A stretch of DNA of 21,283 nt from OFTM382 sp964352615 (GTDB lineage: Bacteria; Planctomycetota; Phycisphaerae; Phycisphaerales; UBA1924). A model generated the notes under the pieces. It saw only the letters and a program-made list of their open reading frames with translations, searched no databases and had not been told where the DNA came from. Within the stretch, counting starts at the first letter, position 1. Each line of letters begins with the position of its first letter. The DNA lies in the NCBI GenBank assembly GCA_964352615.1, contig CAYGSG010000048.1, positions 1-21,283 of the forward strand, in the 5' to 3' direction. Below, one piece after another: positions 15,700 to 21,283 of this stretch. Both the position numbers and the translations under genes were made by a program.

Positions 15700-16472
15700 C
15701 AGGCTGCTCCCTGTTCTTTGTTGGTTGGCTGGGTGGTTGCTTGCTGAGTGGTTGCTTGTTTCATCGAGGCTAGCTGCGTGTGCGCGTAGCCCGTCAGCGG
15801 CGCGTTCACCACGCCTCCCGCGAGCATCGCGATGGCTTCGTGCGTGATGCCGTTGGTCTTGGTTCTCGTCGATCGGCACGATCGCGCCCACTTGCCCAGT
15901 TCGGCCCCGAGCCACGGGCTTCGTTCCAGCGCCTCGCGCACGCGCGTCGGCACCATCAGGTCGATCGGTCTGAGCGCCGCCGCGTGGACCGCGTCCATCA
16001 GCCTCGCGTCACGGCTGCGAACCGGGATCGGGTACGTCGTCATCCCCGCGCGCTCGAAGAACGGGCAGTACCTGCCCATGGCCGCCACCGCTTCGGTTCT
16101 CGGCGTGAGCGCTCGAGCCAGGTACCACCGGACCAGTTCCGCCGCCACGCCCCGGCCGCGCCACCTCGGATCGACCACGACCCGCGACAGACAGCGGACT
16201 TCCGCGTTGAGGTGTTCGGCTGCTTTGGCTTTGCCCATGCCTTCGTACGCGCCGGGCCAGGGCAGGCTTCGCCACGAACCGTTGAGCGTCGGCATGCTCG
16301 TGATCAGCACGCCCACAGCCTCGCCGGCCTCGCGCGCTGCGACGACCCCAAACCCGCCGCCCGGCCTGCACGCCACCGTTGCGGGCCTGCCCGCGCGGTA
16401 GTGGAAGCGGGCCAGCGCGTCAAACGCTTCAGGCGTTGTCCAGCCGAACTCGATCACAGCGAGAGCCTCCAT
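15699..16472 (-). CDS. GNAT-family N-acetyltransferase
   Basis: A 257-residue protein. The acetyl-CoA pyrophosphate loop is visible as R-W-R-G-R-G-V-A (103-110) after the strand CLSRVVVDP, the classic GNAT motif A. A FERAGM segment matches motif B. The C-terminal third is non-GNAT and ends in a Thr/Gln-rich tail. I start at ATG 16472, 19 bases inside the ATPase gene. A longer frame to 16556 exists but would overlap more. GNAT plus ABC-type ATPase is the composition of COG2401 proteins (an ABC-type ATPase fused to an acetyltransferase domain). Here the two parts are separate, overlapping genes. The acetylation target is unknown. Confidence 0.82.
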   Translation of the reverse strand: MEALAVIEFGWTTPEAFDALARFHYRAGRPATVACRPGGGFGVVAAREAGEAVGVLITSMPTLNGSWRSLPWPGAYEGMGKAKAAEHLNAEVRCLSRVVVDPRWRGRGVAAELVRWYLARALTPRTEAVAAMGRYCPFFERAGMTTYPIPVRSRDARLMDAVHAAALRPIDLMVPTRVREALERSPWLGAELGKWARSCRSTRTKTNGITHEAIAMLAGGVVNAPLTGYAHTQLASMKQATTQQATTQPTNKEQGAA

Positions 16473-17104
16473 GTGTGGTCCGGCGCAAGCCAGCCGACGA
16501 GCTGTTCGCGCGTTGAAGCCGCCAGCACTCGCACCGATCCCAGCTGTGACACCCACCGCCGAAGTGTGCGTGCCACGCTCTGGGCCGTGACGCCATCAAG
16601 CAGCGCGCAGCACTCGTCAATCAGCACCCACGAGCCCGAGGTCTTCGAGGCCACGTGCAGGCTCTTGGCCATCGCCAGCCGGGCACGCTCGCCGTCGCTC
16701 AAGGTCGCTGGCGGCCGAACCCACAACATCGGCTCAGCAAGCCCCGCCAGGCTCAGCGCCCGCAATGCGGGGTCCATCGGCGCGTCCATTGTGTCGATCA
16801 CGGCACGGTCGTCTTCGAGTAGGGCTTTGAGTTGTTCACGCGCATCGATGACACTCGCCCCCGCGTGCGATCGGACAGCTTGCATGGCGAGCGACTTGCC
16901 GCTGCCGCTTGGCCCGGTCAAGAGCCCGACCTCGCCCGGCGCGAGCGACTGGGTGATCTCGCGTGCGATCGGCGGGATGGATGAACCGCGCTCCGGGGCA
17001 ACCAGCCTCGGCACCAGGCCGTACGCCGCGCACACGCTCAGCACGCTGTCGCTCGGCTGATCGCCCACGCTCACCTCGCGTTGTCTGGGTAACACAATGC
17101 TCAC
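16454..17104 (-). CDS. ABC-type ATPase (COG2401-like), not membrane-linked
   Basis: A 216-residue ATPase with Walker A GPSGSGKS (64-71), ABC signature LSDGE (135-139) and Walker B VLIDE (160-164). The usual switch histidine after the next strand appears to be replaced (VLAAST), so turnover may be altered. It has no TM domain and no transporter neighbours. Together with the following acetyltransferase it matches the two halves of COG2401. GTG start at 17104 overlaps the upstream stop as GTGA. It lies inside a phage-type operon, so a role in DNA handling or host takeover is possible but not shown. Confidence 0.85.
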   Translation of the reverse strand: MSIVLPRQREVSVGDQPSDSVLSVCAAYGLVPRLVAPERGSSIPPIAREITQSLAPGEVGLLTGPSGSGKSLAMQAVRSHAGASVIDAREQLKALLEDDRAVIDTMDAPMDPALRALSLAGLAEPMLWVRPPATLSDGERARLAMAKSLHVASKTSGSWVLIDECCALLDGVTAQSVARTLRRWVSQLGSVRVLAASTREQLVGWLAPDHTWRLSL

Positions 17105-17619
17105 GCGACGTGCCCCGCTCGGCGCTCAGCCAGCGCACGGTCCGCAGCAGACTCGAACATCGCGTCGATGCGCAGACACTGCTGACGCACCGAGTGCAGC
17201 GAGATGCCCAGCTCAGCCGACGCAGCCCGCATCGATTCGCCCCGCAGCACGCAGCGCTCGGCGACCCGCTTGCGCGTCGAGGGCCAGGCGTGGCGCGATG
17301 TCAGCACGAACACGAACCTGGGCTCGCTGATCCGTGTGACCAGTCGGCGCACCCGTTTGCGCAGCTGACGAACCTGCGACGGGTCCGTCTTGCCGAGCAG
17401 CCGGGCCACGTCCTGCACGGTGTGCCCTTTGTCGTACACCGCTTCGAGCAGGCCGCGGTCTTCGTCGGCCAAAACCGAGGCCCTTGCGACGATCGTCTCG
17501 GCGGCGTCTCGCCTCCTTCGAAGCCGGAGGTCAGCCGGCGGGGAATGGCCCATATGGGGCTGGCAACAGTCGTTGCGAGGCCCAGAAGCGGGCAAAGGAC
17601 CAGATTGGCGGTCGTCCAT
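17101..17619 (-). CDS. Sigma-region-4-like HTH protein, first gene of the phage-type operon
   Basis: A 172-residue protein. After a disordered Arg-rich start it has a helix-turn-helix with sigma-70 region 4 character (about residues 55-95: LLEAVYDKGHTVQDVARLLGK...QVRQLRKRVRRL). A second HTH-like segment lies at about 128-150 (MRAASAELGISLHSVRQQ). It may be a phage regulator, a divergent ECF-like factor without region 2, or a small-terminase-like DNA-binding subunit. AGGAG six bases before the ATG is a strong ribosome site, fitting the first gene of an operon. Its last codons overlap the ATPase start. Confidence 0.75.
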   Translation of the reverse strand: MDDRQSGPLPASGPRNDCCQPHMGHSPPADLRLRRRRDAAETIVARASVLADEDRGLLEAVYDKGHTVQDVARLLGKTDPSQVRQLRKRVRRLVTRISEPRFVFVLTSRHAWPSTRKRVAERCVLRGESMRAASAELGISLHSVRQQCLRIDAMFESAADRALAERRAGHVA

Positions 17620-17778
17620 GGCGTTCTCCTTGTTTGTTTAATAGTTATCAAACTTTCAGGCTATATTCTCATAGTACTTGACTTTGTTCAAGGTATTTGT
17701 TTGGATATACAGCAAAGTAGCGCACACCGTTGGTGGGTGCTCGCAAATCGCAGGTCCGCACCCGGATACCCACACGCC
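17620..17778. promoter_or_regulatory. AT-rich divergent switch region between phage operon and S24 repressor
   Basis: This AT-rich stretch in a GC-rich window separates the divergent operon and repressor. A palindrome CTTGA-N6-TCAAG lies at 17677-17692. It overlaps a plus-strand -35-like TTGACT (17678-17683) and a minus-strand -35-like TTGAAC (17691-17686). A second, weaker inverted repeat CTAT-N6-ATAG (17661-17674) is centred 17 bp away over the minus-strand -10 region. This is the arrangement expected for repressor operators over back-to-back promoters. The -10 elements are weak and their exact positions are uncertain. Confidence 0.45.
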
Positions 17779-18651
17779 ATGAACGTTGAGCACACCCAAG
17801 ACGCGCGCTCCAACACGGCCCTCGGCGAGATGCTGCGCGCACGCCGACGCCTCGCGCAACTCACCGTCGAGAAGCTCGCCATCCAGGTCGATTGCTCCAA
17901 GGGCTACCTCTCCTTGATCGAAACGGGAAAGCACAAACGCCCGAGCGACGACCTGCTCACGCGCCTCGAAGCGGCGCTGGGCTTCATGCCCGGTGAACTG
18001 CTCGCGTTCATCAGGCTCAAGGACACGCACCCATCGGTACGCCGGGAACTCTCGCACCTGCGCGCGAGGCACAAAGACGCCCAGCGGCTGGCCAACCTGC
18101 TCGCGGGACTCTCTGGGTCGCCTGCGCCCGATGCTTCAGTAACTGGCCTCGATCGTGCGCACGCGACGGGCGAGCTGCGCCGATTGATCGAACGCCTCTC
18201 GCCCGAAAGCGACAGCGGCGATGCAGAACTTGTGCAACTGCCCAGGGAAGTGCCGCTCATCAACAGCGTCGCGGCGGGCTACCCGGCCGACTTCACCGAC
18301 CTCGGTTACCCGGCCCGCGCCGCCGACGAGTACGTCCGATGCCCGGACATCGCCGACCCCGATGCGTTCGCGGCGCGCGTTGTCGGCGACTCGATGGTCC
18401 CCGCGTACCAGCAGGGCGATGTGGTCGTGTTCAGCCCGGCCAAGCCGATCCGCTCTGGTGCCGATTGCTTCGCGCGGCTTGAGCCCGACCACCAGTCGAC
18501 GTTCAAGCGGGTGTTCTTTGAGCAATCCGAGGCCGGCGAGGAACTGATCCGGCTTCAGCCGTTGAACCCCGCCTACCCGCCCAGCCTGCTGCCCCGCGAG
18601 CGGGTCGCTGGTCTGTACGCAGCGGTGACGGTCATGCGGAAAATCGACTGA
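17779..18651 (+). CDS. XRE/S24 phage-type repressor (CI/LexA-like, self-cleaving)
   Basis: A 290-residue repressor. The N-terminal XRE HTH (about 16-70) contains CSKGYLSLIETGK as recognition region. The C-terminal S24 domain has the autocleavage site Ala166-Gly167 (NSVAAGY), catalytic Ser205 in GDSMVPAYQQGD and catalytic Lys243 in STFKRVF, with spacing close to LexA. It should dimerise on operators and be inactivated by RecA-stimulated self-cleavage after DNA damage. All catalytic residues are present, so the switch looks functional. The frame is open far upstream, but the ATG at 17779 starts the HTH domain properly. It is divergent from the terminase operon, its probable target. Confidence 0.9.
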   Translation: MNVEHTQDARSNTALGEMLRARRRLAQLTVEKLAIQVDCSKGYLSLIETGKHKRPSDDLLTRLEAALGFMPGELLAFIRLKDTHPSVRRELSHLRARHKDAQRLANLLAGLSGSPAPDASVTGLDRAHATGELRRLIERLSPESDSGDAELVQLPREVPLINSVAAGYPADFTDLGYPARAADEYVRCPDIADPDAFAARVVGDSMVPAYQQGDVVVFSPAKPIRSGADCFARLEPDHQSTFKRVFFEQSEAGEELIRLQPLNPAYPPSLLPRERVAGLYAAVTVMRKID

Positions 18652-18923
18652 GCCAAACGGGCTTTACCCCGCCATCAGCCGACCAGACTGGACCCGATGG
18701 CCCTGATCGGACGAATAGACAGCCGAATAGGGAGCGAGTCGAGGGCCGAATTGAGTGATGCGGCGCGTGACTCACGGGCCTTCCTGCCGCTACCATGCGG
18801 GCCGAGCATCGCCCGCCACGGGCCGCTCGAAAGGGCCGCAGCTCGGCTCTCGGCAGGCTTGGGCGATGCCCGGCTGAACGCGCCAACGACCCGCAGGACG
18901 ATTCTGCTTTCAGGAGCCCGACG
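18652..18923. other. Intergenic region upstream of the HTH/TM gene
   Basis: No gene is supported here. The plus-strand frames crossing it have no start with a ribosome site and no recognisable domain. The 3' end holds a clear AGGAG (18912-18916) for the next gene. I see no terminator with a T-tract after the repressor. Confidence 0.4.
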
Positions 18924-19790
18924 ATGGCCAAGACCTTCTACACCCTGCAAGAAGCCGCCCAGACGCTGGGCAAGTCCCCCGCGGACATCCAGAAGATGGT
19001 GGACTCCGGCGAGCTCATGGAGTTCAAGGACGGCGATCAGGTCGTGGTCAAGAAAGACCAGGTCGACCAACTCGTCAGCAACGACGGCGACAGCGGCATG
19101 CTCGGCCTGGCCGACGACTCGGGCCTGGGGCTCGCCGATCCGCTCGAACCGCTCTCGCTCGATTCCGCAGGCTCGGCCAGCGGGCTCTCGATGGACCCCG
19201 GTGGATCCGGCGCCGAGGGCGAAAAAGACTCCACCGGCATCTCGATCTTCGACCCGGACTCCACCGAGATCGCCGACGCCGCCGAGCAGACACAGGTCAC
19301 CGACTCGCCCGCGTTTGCCAGCGAGTTCGCGGCCGACTCTGGCTCCAGCGGCTCGGGCCTGCTCGATCTCACACGCGAAGCCGACGACACCTCGCTCGGC
19401 GCGGACCTGCTCGATGACGTCTACGGCCAGGACACGGTCGGCGGACAGACCGGCGTAGGCGATTCCGGAGGCTTCGGCGGTGGGGGCGGCGACCTGTTCG
19501 AATCAACCGGCGGGGAGATGGAAACAGCCGGCGCGATGGCGGCCGCAGCACCCGTCGCGGCCGCAGCGGTCGCGTACGACGGCGCGGGCTCGGGCCTCGT
19601 CGGCGGCCTCGCCCTCGGCACGGTCGTCACCGCGGTGCTCGCATTGGGCCTGGCGCTGCTGGTGCTTACGGGCGTCACCGGCGGGCTGGTCGAGTCCATC
19701 GCGGGTCAGCACTTTGTCGTCGCGGGCGTGCTCGCATTCGTGGTGCTGCTGTTCGCGGGCATCGGCTGGTTCATGGGCCGCAGGGGCTAA
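18924..19790 (+). CDS. HTH (MerR/excisionase-like) protein with acidic linker and two C-terminal TM helices
   Basis: A 288-residue protein. The N-terminus (1-50) is a small winged-helix DNA-binding-like domain: YTLQEAAQTLGKSPADIQKMVDSGEL, with VVVKKDQVDQLV as wing. A long acidic, Gly/Ser-rich linker follows. It contains a segment SGSGLLDLTREADDTSLGA that I associate with a widespread planctomycete family. A glycine stretch precedes two TM helices (about 230-255 and 262-284), so the HTH would be tethered at the inner membrane. The function is unknown. AGGAG with a seven-base spacer fixes the ATG. It is more likely a host gene than phage, so it may mark a boundary or rearrangement. Confidence 0.8.
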   Translation: MAKTFYTLQEAAQTLGKSPADIQKMVDSGELMEFKDGDQVVVKKDQVDQLVSNDGDSGMLGLADDSGLGLADPLEPLSLDSAGSASGLSMDPGGSGAEGEKDSTGISIFDPDSTEIADAAEQTQVTDSPAFASEFAADSGSSGSGLLDLTREADDTSLGADLLDDVYGQDTVGGQTGVGDSGGFGGGGGDLFESTGGEMETAGAMAAAAPVAAAAVAYDGAGSGLVGGLALGTVVTAVLALGLALLVLTGVTGGLVESIAGQHFVVAGVLAFVVLLFAGIGWFMGRRG

Positions 19791-19844
19791 GCCTTCCGGC
19801 TGTCGTTTACGCCACGGGCCTCTCGTCTAAATTTCGGGCTCGCG

Positions 19845-19868
19845 GGTGGCACAGGCGTCTCGCCTGTG
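19845..19868. repeat. Palindromic dispersed-type element (GGTGGCACAGGCG hairpin)
   Basis: GGTGGC followed by a perfect inverted repeat, CACAGGCG-TCT-CGCCTGTG. No T-tract follows, so it is not an ordinary terminator. The opening GGTGGCACAG also occurs at 6596, at the edge of the 66-bp tandem repeat, suggesting one intergenic repeat family. Confidence 0.65.
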
Positions 19869-19886
19869 TGATCGTGCAGGTGCATC

Positions 19887-19919
19887 CTTCCTCCCTCTCC
19901 CGCGCCCCGTGGGAGAGGG
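19887..19919 (+). repeat. REP-like element, left copy of a 33-bp inverted repeat pair
   Basis: The 33 bases here are identical to the reverse complement of 20702-20734. The unit itself is palindromic (CCCTCTCCC...GGGAGAGGG), and both copies are followed on the inner side by a GGTGAGGG-type end. It lies before the HEPN gene. Confidence 0.9.
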
Positions 19920-20003
19920 AGCCGTGCAGCGGCGGGTGAGGGGGGGTGGAAGCCGACTGGCGAGCCGTCACTAGTGTCGGACCTCGGACCGGTATTCTCT
20001 GCT

Positions 20004-20672
20004 ATGTCCACCGACAATCAAACGTCTCCGAGCCCCGCCGAACGGTTCAACCGCCTACACGAGCAGGTAAGGGAGTTGAGTTTCCTCTGGCAGACTCAAC
20101 GAGAGCTCTTCACGCCGAAGAACATCGAACTGATCAAGCGGTCCTGTGGCAACTTTTTCAGTCTTGTCCAAATCGTTATGGAACGGGATTACTTGAGATA
20201 TCTCTCGGCCGCTTGGGATCCGCCTGGAGGCGGCGACATAGCAACGCTCTCCATCCGGCGCCTCCCCGAGATACTGAAGGAGTCCGGTCAAAACGAGGCT
20301 GCTTCTGAAGCGGCTCAAAAAATCGATAGCGTGAAGGAGCCGCACAAAATCCTCAAGGCTTATCGCCACAAGGTTTTGATTCACTGGGATCTCAAGGTAG
20401 CTGACGGTAAGAGCGGCCCGCGGAGGCCATCCATCGATGAGACAGATGAACTCGTCACCGCACTGTGGAGCGTCATGAACATCGGCCATCGCGTACTCGA
20501 AGGCCTCGAGCATCGATACGACGATCCCATTCATCACTGCCCGGGAGACATCATGGCCATGCTTCGATACGGTGAGTGGGCCGCCGATCTGAAGCGAAGA
20601 ACACTGCGGCAGGAACTCACCGCACAATCTCTGTTTGATGAGGTTTATCAGGGGCCGGTTCTGTCCTCTTAG
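20004..20672 (+). CDS. HEPN-domain protein, AbiU2-like
   Basis: A 222-residue, mostly helical protein. The region from about residue 45 to 130 matches what I know of the HEPN_AbiU2 domain: a helix FFSLVQIVMERDYLRYLSAAWDP, then TLSIRRL, then the HEPN Rx4-6H motif as RHKVLIH (Arg-x5-His), followed by WDLK. HEPN proteins are commonly RNases in abortive infection or toxin systems. It has no antitoxin-like partner next to it. The ATG at 20004 lacks a clear Shine-Dalgarno site; the frame is open to 19974 without a better start. GC is lower than in neighbouring genes, and the gene is enclosed by inverted 33-bp repeats, both signs of acquisition. Confidence 0.75.
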   Translation: MSTDNQTSPSPAERFNRLHEQVRELSFLWQTQRELFTPKNIELIKRSCGNFFSLVQIVMERDYLRYLSAAWDPPGGGDIATLSIRRLPEILKESGQNEAASEAAQKIDSVKEPHKILKAYRHKVLIHWDLKVADGKSGPRRPSIDETDELVTALWSVMNIGHRVLEGLEHRYDDPIHHCPGDIMAMLRYGEWAADLKRRTLRQELTAQSLFDEVYQGPVLSS

Positions 20673-20701
20673 CGGCCCGGTCCACTTTTCCCTCACCGCG
20701 G

Positions 20702-20734
20702 CCCTCTCCCACGGGGCGCGGGAGAGGGAGGAAG
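20702..20734 (-). repeat. REP-like element, right copy of a 33-bp inverted repeat pair
   Basis: An exact reverse complement of 19887-19919. It begins 29 bp after the HEPN stop and could also fold as a hairpin in the mRNA, but it has no T-tract. Together the pair spans 848 bp with the HEPN gene as the only content. Confidence 0.9.
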
Positions 20735-20920
20735 AGGTTGTGCGCACGGGGTGATGGCGGTAGCCGGCTGGCGGTGAAGTTTTATTGATTTTGTAAGTAG
20801 TTGTTTTTGCGCGTGTTGGCTGTGGTGGCTGGCTGCGCAGGGTGGTTGTGGTGCGCGCGGTGGGGTCCGGCGGTCCTTGGTTGAGCGGCCAGTTGTTGGC
20901 TGCGGACCTTGGAGGCGACG
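20735..20920. other. Region upstream of the portal gene with AT-rich core
   Basis: No gene is seen. An AT-rich patch at about 20779-20809 in GC-rich, G/T-biased sequence is the likely promoter zone for the portal gene. I cannot place a confident -35/-10 pair. GGAG at 20911-20914 is the portal ribosome site. Confidence 0.4.
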
Positions 20921-21283
20921 ATGGACGATCGGTTGGCGCAGCACGGGGACGGGTCGCTCGAAGCCGCGATCGAGGCGCACGAGCGGGAGGTGAGGCCGAG
21001 GCTCGAAAGGCTCTGGCGTTACTACCGCAACGAGGGTCGCGGTCGAGCGGTTGGGCAGTTCGAGGGCTTGCCTGCGCGGCTTCGGGGCGCGCGGCACCCG
21101 GCGACTGATGATCGGGTTAGCAGCAACCGCGAGATTGTGATCGAGAACGATATAGCGTGGCGGGTCCACACGATGGTGGACTTCATGTTTGGTCGGCCGA
21201 TTCGATTGGTATCGACGGCGCGTGATGAAGCGACACGTCGAGCGGTGCAGTCGGCGCTTGATGCGGTGTGGGAGGGATCGGGC
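20921..21283 (+). CDS. Phage portal protein, N-terminal part (runs off window end)
   Basis: 121 codons remain open to the window end, so the gene is incomplete here. The ATG has GGAG six bases upstream. After a helical start with LWRYYRNEGRGR, the segment REIVIENDIAWRVHTMVDFMFGRPIRLVSTA matches the N-terminal wing of SPP1 gp6-type portals (a conserved N-x-x-x-x-(I/V)-V-D-x-x-x-x-(Y/F)-x-(F/L)-G-(K/R)-P-(I/V) pattern). The portal forms the DNA entry ring at the capsid vertex and is the docking partner of TerL. It is on the opposite strand from terL. Capsid and protease genes would be expected to follow beyond the window. Confidence 0.8.
   Translation, partial: MDDRLAQHGDGSLEAAIEAHEREVRPRLERLWRYYRNEGRGRAVGQFEGLPARLRGARHPATDDRVSSNREIVIENDIAWRVHTMVDFMFGRPIRLVSTARDEATRRAVQSALDAVWEGSG

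Noticed and set aside
15716..15775. Repetitive GGTTG/GCTTG-rich stretch considered as a CRISPR or iteron array
   Set aside because: It encodes the Thr/Gln-rich C-terminal tail of the acetyltransferase. Units are too short and irregular for an array.
18697..19458. A 253-codon plus-strand frame
   Set aside because: Most of it is out of frame with the HTH/TM gene, which has a clear ribosome site and domains. The translation is Ser/Arg/Pro-rich.
19850..19868. Hairpin considered as a terminator for the HTH/TM gene
   Set aside because: The stem is perfect but no T-tract follows. The repeat-family explanation fits better.
20693..21169. A 158-codon minus-strand frame at the right end
   Set aside because: It is antisense to the portal gene and Pro/Arg-rich with no domain.

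Overview
The window looks like chromosomal DNA from a member of the Planctomycetota, most likely a Phycisphaerales-type bacterium. The basis is family knowledge plus sequence, not a search. Two neighbouring proteins carry the zinc-ribbon signature C-x-x-C-R-Y-D-(L/M)...C-P-E-C-G common in that group. A secreted enzyme ends in a VPAPG-type PEP-CTERM sorting tail. An HTH/acidic-linker/two-TM protein and a hyperacidic small protein also fit, and GC is high with several genes lacking clear Shine-Dalgarno sites.

Layout. 1-4.7 kb (minus strand): nuoF, then a SAMHD1-like HD phosphohydrolase and a YwgA-like partner (stop/start overlap, visibly lower GC), then a Cys/Met-metabolism PLP enzyme. 4.9-6.8 kb (plus): a secreted animal-type haem peroxidase, followed by a perfect 66-bp tandem duplication running into a rho-independent terminator. 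6.8-10.4 kb: two zinc-ribbon proteins (plus), a secreted M60-like metallopeptidase (minus) and a 7Fe ferredoxin (plus). 10.4-12.0 kb (minus): a secreted alpha/beta hydrolase, a 22-residue hydrophobic peptide overlapping its stop codon, and a small MafI-like protein. 12.1-13.8 kb: two small hypothetical proteins (minus), and a pair of small membrane proteins (plus) with a 4-nt overlap.

13.9-21.3 kb is phage-related. A tightly packed minus-strand operon encodes a sigma-region-4-like HTH protein, an ABC-type ATPase, a GNAT acetyltransferase, a 70-residue protein and a terminase large subunit. It is divergent from an XRE/S24 (CI/LexA-type) repressor across an AT-rich switch region. About 2.3 kb further on, after an HTH/TM protein and a HEPN (AbiU2-like) gene enclosed by a perfect 33-bp inverted repeat, a plus-strand phage portal gene begins and runs off the window end. 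Terminase and portal are therefore present but on opposite strands and separated by host-like or cargo genes, which suggests a rearranged or domesticated prophage or a GTA-like element.

The most notable observations are the repeat-bounded HEPN gene, the terminase operon containing a split ATPase/acetyltransferase pair, the HD/YwgA two-gene module, and the uncatalogued 22-residue coupled peptide. No tRNA, rRNA, CRISPR array or transposase was seen.
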